A stretch of 64,000 nucleotides of DNA from Nitrosomonas sp. (GTDB lineage: Bacteria > Pseudomonadota > Gammaproteobacteria > Burkholderiales > Nitrosomonadaceae): NCBI RefSeq assembly GCF_019752415.1, contig NZ_JAIEME010000015.1, positions 1 through 64,000 of the forward strand, given 5' to 3'. This document shows, in pieces, positions 1-8,000 of this stretch. The notes beneath the pieces are model-generated. The model was not told where the DNA came from. It saw only the letters and a program-made list of their open reading frames with translations, and searched no databases. How positions within the stretch are numbered: the first letter of the stretch is position 1; every line of letters starts with the position of its first letter. Both the position numbers and the translations under genes were made by a program.

Positions 1-42
1 ACACCGCAGCGGCAACGCAGATAGTTTTTCAACGGCCTGTTA
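1..42 (-). repeat. 140-bp interspersed repeat family 1, partial copy A
   Basis: The window opens inside one end of a repeat that recurs at 2541-2680 and 28061-28200. Read on the minus strand, the end starts CAGGCCGTTGAAAAACTATC and runs off the window edge. As in the other copies it begins directly after an in-frame TAA stop (complement of 40-42) of a short open stretch. Confidence 0.75.
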
Positions 43-323
43 ACCCCCCTCCTGGGATGTTTCTGGCAATTGCACAAAGTGTTCTTCGCAAAATTCTTGT
101 TTAGTTAAAGCGGATTTAAGCCTATCCACCAGAGTGTATAATTCCAGAATACGACGAAGAGCAGAGTAGGGAAATATTGTGAAACTGCCCGAATGGCACA
201 GATTTTCTCAGTATATTGTAGTTATTTTAATGAGAAAGTGAGCTCCTTTCTTATTTGCCTAAGCCTTGAAGTACAGCAAGGTTTTTCCTCGTTTTAATCA
301 AAAGAATTATCTATCCCGTCAGT

Positions 324-713
324 TTAAGTTTCGGTACTGCGATAAGCCGTCACCTGAATTTCAATTTTCATGCGTGGATCGGATAATCCCGCGGCCAGCA
401 TCATGGCCGATGGCCGAACCTCTCCCAGATACTTGCGCATAACCGGCCAGCATTTCTCAAAATCCTCAGCTTTAGGGAACACATACGTGACGCGCACCAC
501 ATCTTTCATGCTTGCGCCGGCTTGCTGTAGCGCAGCCTCGATGTTTTTAAAACACTGCTCCGCTTGTTCCAATAAATCATCCGAAATCGTCATTTTGCTG
601 TAATCAAAGCCTGTCGTGCCGGAGACCAGAATCCAATCACCCTCAACCACTGCGCGCGAATAACCGATTTCATGTTCAAATGTGGAGCCCGAGCTAATGA
701 GTTTACGTGCCAT
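324..713 (-). CDS. RidA/YjgF/YER057c/UK114 family protein
   Basis: A 129-residue protein of the Rid superfamily, a typical length for the family. RidA proteins hydrolyse reactive enamine/imine intermediates released by PLP enzymes such as threonine deaminase, which this window also encodes (ilvA). The signature is the C-terminal block with RPSAMMLAAGLSDPRMKIEI, in place of the usual RPARxxV..L..P..LVEIE. The canonical RidA arginine is replaced by other residues here (DPRMKIEIQVTAY), so this may be a RidA paralogue (Rid2-7 type) with another substrate. The ATG follows an AAGGAT ribosome-binding site. It stands alone, divergent from sbcB. The 323 bases downstream hold only a repeat end and no supported gene. 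Confidence 0.85.
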   Translation of the reverse strand: MARKLISSGSTFEHEIGYSRAVVEGDWILVSGTTGFDYSKMTISDDLLEQAEQCFKNIEAALQQAGASMKDVVRVTYVFPKAEDFEKCWPVMRKYLGEVRPSAMMLAAGLSDPRMKIEIQVTAYRSTET

Positions 714-830
714 ACTGTTTTATCCTTCTTATTTGATTTAAAAAATTTTGCGTAAGATACCACTATAATTGCGCAACGAGTCAGTTGCAAAGCAAGTTTT
801 TAACCGGCACTTCCAAATCTGTAAACAACA

Positions 831-2264
831 ATGGCACTCACACTGTACTGGCATGATTATGAAACCTTTGGCGCCGATCCGCGGCGAGACCGCCCTGCGC
901 AATTTGCCGGGGTGCGCACCGATGAAGCGCTGAACGAAATTGGCGAGCCGCTGGTTATTTATTGTAAACCGGCTCGCGATTTCCTGCCGCATCCGGAAGC
1001 CTGTTTGCTCACCGGAATTACACCGCAGCTAGCCGATGAGAAAGGCTTACCTGAACCGGAATTTATTGCGCGCATTCATGGCGAGTTTGCGCAGCCAAAT
1101 ACCTGCGGTGTCGGCTACAACTCGCTGCGTTTCGACGATGAAGTCACACGTTTTACGCTGTATCGCAATTTCTACGACCCGTATGCACGCGAATGGCAGC
1201 AAGGTAATTCGCGTTGGGACATCATTGATCTGGTGCGTATGACTTACGCCTTGCGTCCAGGTGGCATTGCTTGGCCGCAACACGAAGAAGGACAACCCAG
1301 TTTCCGTCTGGGGGATCTGATGGCGGCCAACGGTATTCTGCATGAATCCGCGCATGATGCCTTGTCCGATGTGCGTGCCACCATTGCTTTGGCGCGATTG
1401 CTACGCACGCAACAACCGCGCCTCTACGATTGGCTTTTTCAACTGCGCGATAAACGCAAGGCCGCAGCTCAGCTTGATTTAGCTACCCACAATCCGGTCT
1501 TGCACACAACGCGCATGTACCCGGCCCAAACCGGCTGCACGTCGCTGGTAATGCCATTGATCACCGAACCGGGGAACAACAACAGCGTGCTGGTTTATGA
1601 CTTGCGCCAAGATCCGGAGCTGTTTCTGCCGCTGGATGCTGATGAGCTGAGTCAATTGCTGTTCACCCGCAACGACGAATTGCCCGAAGGTATGGAACGC
1701 CTGCCGGTCAAATCGGTAAAGATTAACAAATGCCCGGCGCTGGCGCCCAGGAATACGCTGGATAATGAGGCCGCTGAGCGCATCGCGCTCGATTTGGATG
1801 CATGTCACCGGCATTGGCAGAAACTGTGCGCACAACCGGATTTTTTTCAGCGTGTGGCCACTGCGTACACCAGCCGTGCGTTCGAACCTTCAGGCGATGT
1901 CGATGTGGCACTGTATGACGGTTTTCTGGACAATGCGGATGCTGCATCGTTGGCGCAGATACGGCGCGCTTCACCGAAACAACTGGCAAAAATGCAGTTT
2001 GATTTTCATGATCAGCGGCTTCCTGAACTGCTGTTCCGCTATCGCGCCCGCAACTGGCCGGAAACATTGGCGCCAGCAGAAATGGAGCATTGGGAACAAA
2101 TGCGTCTGCAACGCCTGATACAAGGCGATGGCGGCGGGAGCATTACTTTTGCCGAATTTGCGGCGCAGATTGCGTTATTGCGTGAAACGCTTAAAGCGGA
2201 TGAGAATGCTGGACGGATATTGAATGAACTAGAGGCGTGGGGCAAAGACTTGCAGTATTCATGA
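831..2264 (+). CDS. sbcB: Exodeoxyribonuclease I (DEDDh 3'-5' exonuclease)
   Basis: 477 residues, the usual length for exonuclease I, a Mg-dependent 3'-5' nuclease of single-stranded DNA acting in recombination and mismatch repair. The DEDDh residues are readable: ExoI motif HDYETFGADP near residues 8-17 (D9 and E11), ExoII GYNSLRFDDE near residue 95, and ExoIII HDALSDVRATIALA near residue 180. The rest matches the SH3-like and C-terminal domains of SbcB (YRARNWPETL, then the helical tail). The ATG at 831 is the first good start. It appears monocistronic. Confidence 0.95.
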   Translation: MALTLYWHDYETFGADPRRDRPAQFAGVRTDEALNEIGEPLVIYCKPARDFLPHPEACLLTGITPQLADEKGLPEPEFIARIHGEFAQPNTCGVGYNSLRFDDEVTRFTLYRNFYDPYAREWQQGNSRWDIIDLVRMTYALRPGGIAWPQHEEGQPSFRLGDLMAANGILHESAHDALSDVRATIALARLLRTQQPRLYDWLFQLRDKRKAAAQLDLATHNPVLHTTRMYPAQTGCTSLVMPLITEPGNNNSVLVYDLRQDPELFLPLDADELSQLLFTRNDELPEGMERLPVKSVKINKCPALAPRNTLDNEAAERIALDLDACHRHWQKLCAQPDFFQRVATAYTSRAFEPSGDVDVALYDGFLDNADAASLAQIRRASPKQLAKMQFDFHDQRLPELLFRYRARNWPETLAPAEMEHWEQMRLQRLIQGDGGGSITFAEFAAQIALLRETLKADENAGRILNELEAWGKDLQYS

Positions 2265-2540
2265 AAAAAACTTGTTAGCAGACGTAAGCCTGCTAGCCGA
2301 AAAATAAGAATAGGTGCCAATAAAAAATAGATTTTCTACACAGGGATATAATTTATTGCATCCTTCAATGAGAAAGATATAGCGCATTTGTTAGGAACGC
2401 TACCTATTCCTGTTGATGCCGGTCGAAAATTGACCAGAAAAGCCTGATTGTACCGGTTGAATTATCAATCCAACTTAAGTTCTTGAATGCTTAATCTCTA
2501 CGGGCTTAATTCCCCGTTGCTTGCGGCGGGGTGCTTTATC
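2265..2540. other. Intergenic region downstream of sbcB
   Basis: No supported gene. A short inverted repeat (TAGCAG/CTGCTA around 2273-2292) could fold but lacks a T run. Around 2505-2535 there is a CCCCG...CGGGG hairpin of a type common near repeats. A short open stretch near 2390-2445 (LPIPVDAGRKLTRKA then stop) may be a remnant but is unidentified. Confidence 0.4.
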
Positions 2541-2680
2541 AAGGTTGTTGTAAAACTATCTACGTTGCTGCTGCAGTGTTAAAAACAGACAAAAAATGCT
2601 CATTTATTAGATTTAAACTGCGCTTTTCATCTGTTTTTGCCTTGCATTGACTTCTTCGAAAACGTTTTTCAACGACCTAT
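2541..2680 (-). repeat. 140-bp interspersed repeat family 1, copy B
   Basis: Same length as copy C (28061-28200) and alignable end to end. It has terminal inverted repeats (left AGGTTGTTGTAAAAC, right GTTTTTCAACGACCT) and a nested inner inverted repeat (AAAAACAGA at 2581-2589 against TCTGTTTTT at 2630-2638). Its outer end overlaps the TAA stop of the peroxidase gene. It may act as a bidirectional hairpin terminator or be a non-autonomous mobile element. Confidence 0.8.
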
Positions 2681-4158
2681 TAAAGTGTGGTTACAACCTC
2701 TGCAAATTTAAGTAAATCCACCATCGTGAAATTACCGTTTGAGCCTAAATTAGGTGTCCAATCAGGGTCTTGAGTGAAATAAGAGGTATTGTCGCCTTGT
2801 AAAAGCCCGATCATAACTTCGCCCACGATACGACCACCTACTGGCCCCAGTCGTTTCGCATCCGCTTTGACATCTGCTTCGCGTAATACATAGAACCATA
2901 GTGGTGTACGATTATGAAGATTAAATGGCTTAAGATCAGCGAGATCACTCTCAAGTAACGCAGGAATACCCATAGCAGCAGCGACACGTTGACCAGACGG
3001 GACTTTAAATGTTAGATGGCGCAGCAGATTAAGTTGGGCAAGCGATTGGGGCTGATTTTCCGGCATTCCAGGAAGATCAAACATAACCGTTGAGATTTTT
3101 GTATCAATACGCTTGTTATTGCGAACTCTTCCGTCACCGAAATCAAAAAACGTTTGCCAATCGATGAACCGTTCTGGTGCTCTAGAACCACCGCGCATAT
3201 CGATGGTAACTGGGTTTGTTAAGTTATCATTGAAAAACAATGCAAAAATTTGATTGGAGTCGTTCGTACCAAAATTGACTCGATAACTGGGTCGGACTTG
3301 TGAATGTCCAAAACGATATGCTGCGACGGAAAACTCGACTGGAATAAAAGGGGCATTGTTCCAGTGGTAAAATTTACGGCCATTTTGCAGAATATCGTCT
3401 ACCAGAGACTGGCCAACTGTTTTGGGCAAGAATTCATGCAAAATGATCCATTGATAATGCCATCGTGTCAGGCGCTGTGCTTCCAGAAAAATTTCAACCG
3501 GATTGGTTAGCCCCTCTGCTTTAAGTTTGGTTACCCAGTTATTGTGAAATTTGATAAACGCAACTTGCATCTGGGACAAAACTAAATTTTCGTCATTGCG
3601 AGGATCACCAATCAGCGGTGTGTTCTGACTATTTCGCGGTAGATCATATTTCAAAGACCCATCACGGCTTTTGCTTTCCGAACCAGTGATGGGTTCAAGC
3701 AACAATGTAGTCATTCCATGATCGACCGATTGATCAAATAAATAAGGTGAGCCAGATGGACCAGTACCGTAGATACTATCCAATGCAAACGTCGGTACCC
3801 TGAAATTCTGAATCATTTCTGGATCGACTTGTTGTTCTAGACTGGAAGTGATATCGAGGGTCATGTCATGATCAAGAAATTGCCCCAAGAAAGTCATTCC
3901 AGCAGTCATATCGGGATTGTCAGGGTTATTAACCCGCAGTGCAGGATTAAGAATGAGTTCTAATGGATCTCTATCCACATCATCTTGCGCATCCATGATG
4001 CCATTACGTTCGCCTATTTTCATCAGTGCTTCACGTAAACTCGGTGAAGCTAATGAAAAAGGCGGCAGATTGGGGAACATGCGTCCAAATTTTCCTTGCT
4101 CGTAAAATCTGGAGGTGGGTGGCGTACTATCTGAACGGTAAACATTGCCATGTAACAT
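2680..4158 (-). CDS. Heme peroxidase, animal/cyclooxygenase-like superfamily
   Basis: 492 residues related to the animal-type heme peroxidases (peroxidase-cyclooxygenase superfamily), which oxidise substrates with H2O2 or oxygenate fatty acids. The heme-site landmarks are visible: distal histidine in LGQFLDHDMTLD (H97), the conserved arginine/glutamate motif in GDPRNDENLVLSQ (about 184-196), and the proximal histidine in YRFGHSQVRPSY (H285). There is no signal peptide, so the product is probably cytoplasmic or exported by a leaderless route. The substrate cannot be told from sequence. It is monocistronic, with a 295-base upstream region that contains a CRP/FNR-like palindrome (4332-4345). The stop codon overlaps the end of a 140-bp repeat. 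Confidence 0.85.
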   Translation of the reverse strand: MLHGNVYRSDSTPPTSRFYEQGKFGRMFPNLPPFSLASPSLREALMKIGERNGIMDAQDDVDRDPLELILNPALRVNNPDNPDMTAGMTFLGQFLDHDMTLDITSSLEQQVDPEMIQNFRVPTFALDSIYGTGPSGSPYLFDQSVDHGMTTLLLEPITGSESKSRDGSLKYDLPRNSQNTPLIGDPRNDENLVLSQMQVAFIKFHNNWVTKLKAEGLTNPVEIFLEAQRLTRWHYQWIILHEFLPKTVGQSLVDDILQNGRKFYHWNNAPFIPVEFSVAAYRFGHSQVRPSYRVNFGTNDSNQIFALFFNDNLTNPVTIDMRGGSRAPERFIDWQTFFDFGDGRVRNNKRIDTKISTVMFDLPGMPENQPQSLAQLNLLRHLTFKVPSGQRVAAAMGIPALLESDLADLKPFNLHNRTPLWFYVLREADVKADAKRLGPVGGRIVGEVMIGLLQGDNTSYFTQDPDWTPNLGSNGNFTMVDLLKFAEVVTTL

Positions 4159-4331
4159 TTTATTCTCCTTTTCTTTTTAAAAAAAAGTGCTAATTATTGA
4201 ATCAGCTATGACAACTTACAGGCTGAACAGAGCCAAGCTGATTATGACTGAATAAAGCAAGCCCGTGTTTTGGAAAAATTCATTTCTCCAAAAAACGGAT
4301 ATATGATAGGTTCTGTTCGATTATAAAAATG

Positions 4332-4345
4332 TGTGATTTATCACA
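4332..4345. promoter_or_regulatory. CRP/FNR-like palindrome
   Basis: TGTGATttATCACA has perfect 6-bp arms with a 2-bp spacer, about 175 bases upstream of the peroxidase ATG. It resembles half-sites of the CRP/FNR superfamily, although the spacing between TGTGA and TCACA is 4 and not the 6 of the E. coli CRP site. A regulatory role is inferred. Confidence 0.4.
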
Positions 4346-4353
4346 TTCGTCGG

Positions 4354-4561
4354 CGTATAGGAAAAACAAACACACTTTTTTGCTAAAGTTTAATATAAGC
4401 AGATCGGATTTCTGGGTAGATATGCTGTTAAACGATCAAAAAAGCATCTGATTTTGCTTAAAGGCACAATAAAAATTCTGTCAATTAGAAGCATTTTTAC
4501 CTTTCATGCGAGAGGCGCCCAACTGATACGCACGGAAGCCGAGGAAGGCGGCACAACCATG
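4354..4561 (+). repeat. 208-bp direct repeat, copy 1
   Basis: About 90 percent identical by eye to 6501-6705 in the same orientation. Shared blocks include TATGCTGTTAAACGATCAAA and GCGCCCAACTGATACGCACG. The repeat ends at the point where a umuD-like reading frame becomes recognisable. I do not recognise the repeat itself. It has no clear terminal inverted repeats. Confidence 0.85.
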
Positions 4562-4684
4562 ATCTTTGGGTGCAAGCCGGTGCTGCTGCCAGCCAATCCT
4601 GAATATAGGTCGATCGAGATCAAGGAAGGCATGCGGTTCGAGATATGGGGTGTGGTGACTGGATCTTTTAGAAGATTCAATTGA
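4559..4684 (+). pseudogene. umuD 3'-end remnant (S24 family, SOS mutagenesis)
   Basis: The frame ending at the TGA 4682-4684 reads KPVLLPANPEYRSIEIKEGM followed by RFEIWGVVTGS. This matches the C-terminal strands of UmuD (the LLPENPxYxPIxI..GxxFEIWGVVT region). The catalytic Ser and Lys and all upstream parts are missing: the frame meets the 208-bp direct repeat directly upstream. It is therefore a truncated remnant. Together with the umuC 5' fragment at 6430 it indicates that hipBA once lay between umuD and umuC. Confidence 0.7.
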
Positions 4685-4724
4685 CACCCCCTGTTTGCGG
4701 CGTGGGCGATATTGATAATTTGAT

Positions 4725-4733
4725 TGCTATAAT
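4725..4733 (+). promoter_or_regulatory. Extended -10 promoter for hipBA
   Basis: TGCTATAAT is a perfect TGnTATAAT extended -10 element, 40 bases before the hipB GTG. No good -35 box is seen at 17 bp. An inverted repeat GATTGCT/AGCAATC (4722-4728 and about 4764-4770) brackets the start region and could be the HipB operator. This is inferred, since it does not match the E. coli TATCC-N8-GGATA operator. Confidence 0.5.
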
Positions 4734-4772
4734 GATCATATAAGAATAATATGGCCATTTTAGCAATCATTT

Positions 4773-5126
4773 ATGGTGTGTGTAGTGGCAAATCCTCAAG
4801 CTAAAAGGCTTTATTCTTCATACGGCATGCATGCAATGCAACTAATGGGCCGACTGATCAGACAAGCACGTCTTGACAAGAAAATCACCGCCCAGAATCT
4901 GGCTGATCGTGCAGCCATATCACGCACCACTCTACAGAAGATTGAGAATGGCGACTTGACGGTAGAGGTGGGCTTGGTGTTTGAAGTCGCTTTTATTGTT
5001 GGCCTTAAACTCTTCGATCTTGATGAGTCGGGAATAAGTAAAAAGATCAATCAGATCGATGATCGGTTGGCGCTCATGCCAAAGTACGCTAGGAAACCAG
5101 TCAAGGTGATCAAAGATGACTTCTAA
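4773..5126 (+). CDS. hipB: HipB-like antitoxin, XRE family
   Basis: 117 residues with one helix-turn-helix of the XRE/Cro type at about 28-85 (GRLIRQARLDKKITAQNLAD, then ISRTTLQKIENGDLTVEVG). As in HipB antitoxins, it should bind its own promoter and neutralise the HipA kinase. The listed GTG start adds about 20 residues before the first in-frame ATG that precedes the HTH, so a shorter start near 4827-4845 is possible. It overlaps hipA by 11 bases, which suggests translational coupling. An extended -10 promoter lies 40 bases upstream. Confidence 0.85.
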   Translation: MVCVVANPQAKRLYSSYGMHAMQLMGRLIRQARLDKKITAQNLADRAAISRTTLQKIENGDLTVEVGLVFEVAFIVGLKLFDLDESGISKKINQIDDRLALMPKYARKPVKVIKDDF

Positions 5127-6437
5127 GACGACCAGCAGCCCAAAGGAAGCCTATGTCTGGATTTGGCTGCCTGGCGAGGTGGAGCCAGTGGTTGCAGGAC
5201 TGCTTTCGCAATCAATCGATGGCTCAAATGTCAGCCTGGACTTCAACTACGGCCAAAGCTACCTGAAAAGGAAGAACGCCATTTCCATTTACACCCCAGA
5301 ACTGCCTTTGCGTGAAGGCATCATCGCACCTGCAGATAACCTGGCAGGCTGCCTGCGAGATGGTGCTCCTGATGCTTGGGGGAGACGAGTGATCATCAAC
5401 AAGATAACCGGCAAAAAAGGGGAGGACGCTGCCGCAGTTGAGCTAAGCGAACTGACTTTCATGCTCGAATCCGGCTCTGATCGTATCGGCGCACTGGATT
5501 TTCAGATATCTCCCGTCAAATGTGTGCCAAGAGTGGCTGGCAACGCAACCTTAGAGCAACTCATGACATCTGCGGAGATGATCGAGCAAGGCATCGAATT
5601 GCCAATTGAGTTAAGGCAAGCCATTCAGCATGGCAGCAGTATTGGCGGCGCTCGTCCAAAGGCCATTATTGAGGGTGATGCGCACAAGTACGTAGCAAAG
5701 TTCTCTTCAACCAATGATCTTTACAGCGTAGTCAAGGCTGAGTTCATTGCAATGAGGCTTACCCAGTTGGCCGGACTGGATGTTGCTCATGTTGAGCTCA
5801 AGAATGTGGCAGGCAAGGATGTCATCTTGATTGAGCGCTTTGACAGAACGCGTACCGAGAAAGGCTGGACCCGACGTGCCATGGTTTCTGCACTGACAAT
5901 TCTGGGGCTTGATGAGATGACGCCGCACTACGCAAGCTATGAAGACTTGGCGCAAGCAATTAGGCTTCACTTCATAAAACCAAAGGAGACATTGCGTGAG
6001 CTCTACAGCCGCATGACATTCAATATTCTGGTTGGCAATACGGACGACCATGCCAGGAACCACGCGGCCTTTTGGGATGGCAGTCAGCTTGAATTGACGC
6101 CTGCCTATGATATTTGACCCAGTCACGCGTTGGAGACGAGGCAACACAGTCGATGAGCATTTACGGACAAGATAAATTCAGTCGGATCGAGTTATGCTTG
6201 AAGGCGTGCAATCAATTCATGCTGTCGTTGCAGGATGCGATCAGCATTGTCGAGTATCAGATCAAGGTGATTGCTGATCGCTGGAATGAAGTTTGTAGTG
6301 AAGCCAATGTCAACGCGGTCGATAAAGAGCTATTCATGGGTAGGCAGCTCCTAAATCCCTATGCTTTTTATGGGCTGCCAGATGAAGCCTCCCATCTTCA
6401 GCAGATTGCAGGCGCATGTCTAAACAGAAATGGTTGA
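5116..6437 (+). pseudogene. hipA: HipA-like serine/threonine kinase toxin, frameshifted
   Basis: Two abutting frames (5116-6117, 333 codons; 6114-6437, 107 codons) make one HipA of about 440 residues, the normal size. HipA toxins phosphorylate glutamyl-tRNA synthetase or other targets and cause growth arrest. Visible features are the N-terminal lobe, the conserved SSIGGARPKA loop, the catalytic loop NILVGNTDDHARNH with the kinase aspartate, and LTPAYDI where the frame breaks. Adding one base in ATTTG-ACCCAG restores LTPAYDI-C-TQSRVGDEATQ, the expected HipA continuation. The break removes the C-terminal about 105 residues from the kinase. It could be inactivation of a costly toxin or a sequencing error. 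The end overlaps the umuC fragment start by 8 bases. Confidence 0.85.
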
Positions 6438-6507
6438 ATCCTTGCGTTCAATCGCTTTGATCGACGTCAACAACTTCTACGTCTCCTTCGAGCGTGTCTT
6501 CGCATAG
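6430..6507 (+). pseudogene. umuC 5'-end remnant (Y-family DNA polymerase V subunit)
   Basis: An ATG overlapping the hipA stop starts a 25-codon frame that reads SIALIDVNNFYVSFERVF and then a TAG. This matches the first strand and helix of UmuC/DinB-type polymerases (ALxDxNxFYxSxExxF, including the catalytic D and the FY steric-gate region). Homology stops where the second 208-bp direct repeat begins (6501), so the gene is cut there. It is too short to be functional. Confidence 0.75.
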
Positions 6508-6705
6508 GAAAAATAAACGCTCTTTTTTGCTAAAGTTCATAAGCAAATCGGATTTTTAGGTAAATATGCTGTTAAACGATCAAAAAAGCATCTGATTTTT
6601 CTTAAAGGCACAATAAAAATTCTGGCAATTAGAAGCATTTTTGCCTTTCATGCAAAAGGCGCCCAACTGATACGCACGGAAGCCGAGGAAGGTGGAACAG
6701 CCATG
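6501..6705 (+). repeat. 208-bp direct repeat, copy 2
   Basis: Second copy of the direct repeat at 4354-4561. It truncates the umuC remnant on its left. To its right the homology to copy 1 fades after CCATG. The two copies enclose umuD 3' end, hipB, hipA and umuC 5' end. Confidence 0.85.
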
Positions 6706-6770
6706 GTCTCTGAGCTCAAATTCCATTCTCAAAGTATCGACTTCTCCGACTAGGCCTTGAGCTGCTACAA

Positions 6771-7301
6771 TCAGTCAAGACCGGGAATCTGGAATTCATT
6801 CTGATCAGCCAATAAACCGGCATGCGTGAAAAATGTTTCGCTTAACTTTGAAACCGGAATATCCTGGCATTCCAGATTGGCAATCAATTGGTTGTTCTTC
6901 TCAACGGCAACGCCGTCTTTTGCGCCCCAACCCTTACCGATCGCGGTATACACAATGTAATGGTGTTGCCCGTTGATAAAGCGCAGATAACCGCCACCAC
7001 CACCTGCAAACATCAGGGTTCGCGCTTGAACGGATTGAGAAGCCGGAGCTGATTCGGTCAAATTCGGAAATGCCAGTTCGAGCGCATCTTTTTGCCCGAA
7101 TCGATACTGCAGATAGCCGCTGTTAGCTGAAAAATCATTGGAAGCACACACTGAAACCATTTTTTTACCCAGCGAGCAAGAAAAAATAATTTGCTCCTGC
7201 GTATTACAAAGCGATTCCGCTGCCCAAACAGGTAAGGCGGTCAGCGCGAACAGACCGCCTAGGCAGGTAACCGCACTTAGCCTCACAGCAGCCCGCTTCA
7301 A
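6771..7301 (-). CDS. Secreted protein of unknown function
   Basis: 176 residues with a clear Sec signal peptide (MKRAAVRLSAVTCLGGLFAL, cleavage likely after PVWA-AES near residue 28). The mature part has four cysteines (LCNTQEQIIFSCSLGKK, VSVCASND, LECQDIP), so two periplasmic disulfides are plausible. I do not recognise a family. The start is a TTG that overlaps the TGA of the upstream endolysin by 4 bases (TTGA), so translation is probably coupled. The context suggests a partner of the endolysin in cell-wall degradation, for example an inhibitor or an exported accessory, but this is inference only. Confidence 0.7.
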   Translation of the reverse strand: MKRAAVRLSAVTCLGGLFALTALPVWAAESLCNTQEQIIFSCSLGKKMVSVCASNDFSANSGYLQYRFGQKDALELAFPNLTESAPASQSVQARTLMFAGGGGGYLRFINGQHHYIVYTAIGKGWGAKDGVAVEKNNQLIANLECQDIPVSKLSETFFTHAGLLADQNEFQIPGLD

Positions 7302-7897
7302 GCCAGCAGCGGAAAATAATTTTTAAAATGCTTGATACGGTCATCCAAACCGATGACACCACCGTTCACTTTTTTAGTTATTTTTGTCACCACGTCGTCG
7401 CTTGATCCTTCATCGGCCAATTGATTAAGTAAACGAGTATTCCAGAACCAGGCAGCTGACAGGAGTGGATATTTTGAAGCTACCAAATCGGGATTATTCA
7501 AAATGTCATCGCTGACGGTTTGAGCAAACTTGCTGTAATTGTCTTTTCCAGTCAGTTGAATATAACCTCTTCCCCGGTATTTATAGCCTTCTTTGCTGGC
7601 TTCGTCACCATTGCCCATTCTACCGCCATAAACCCGTGATGCAATTTTCTCCGGCTGGCGTGCATAACTATCTGCCAAATTATCAGGAAAATATTTTGGA
7701 AAGATCTTTTTTTATCCGTCGGCAGAATAGTTTAAATTCTCCTCGCGCGCTTTAAAATCCATACTTTCATGAGCACATTGCGCAAGAAAGTGCGCCAGGC
7801 GTAGTGGCGTATTGATAGCGAACTTCTCGGTACAATCAGGGATTTGATCAAGCACGGTATCCGGAATATGAGTTTTCAATCCATCTATTGATAACAT
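7298..7897 (-). pseudogene. GH19 chitinase-like endolysin with an internal stop codon
   Basis: Two frames (7712-7897 and 7298-7678) are in the same register and separated by one TAA (complement of 7712-7714). Read through, they form 199 residues, the usual length of GH19 phage-type lysozymes that cleave peptidoglycan or chitin. Visible are RLAHFLAQCAHESMDF with the general-acid glutamate, ENLNYSADG, SRVYGGRMGNGDEAS, and YRGRGYIQLTGKDNY. The expected residue at the stop is Leu (GLKKIFP), so TTA to TAA is the simplest lesion. A strong ribosome-binding site (GGAGGTG) precedes the ATG. No other phage gene is nearby. It could be a stray prophage lysin or an effector. Confidence 0.8.
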
Positions 7898-8000
7898 CGT
7901 GGCACCTCCAATGATTTAATAGAGTTAAATAACCTACCCAAGTACAATTGAAGCACAGACCCCAATAATATAATAGCAATCTCTAAAACTACAGTTTTCT

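Noticed and set aside
40-204. Minus-strand open stretch (LRRILELYTLVDRLKSALTK, then ...QEGG and stop)
   Set aside because: It looks coding in composition but has no usable start codon before an upstream stop and no recognised family. It may be the 3' tail of a decayed gene.
2273-2294. sbcB terminator
   Set aside because: A 6-bp stem (TAGCAG/CTGCTA) without a T run is too weak to call.
4454-4558. Full N-terminal extension of the umuD-like frame
   Set aside because: This part lies within the 208-bp direct repeat, is shared with the second copy and does not match UmuD.
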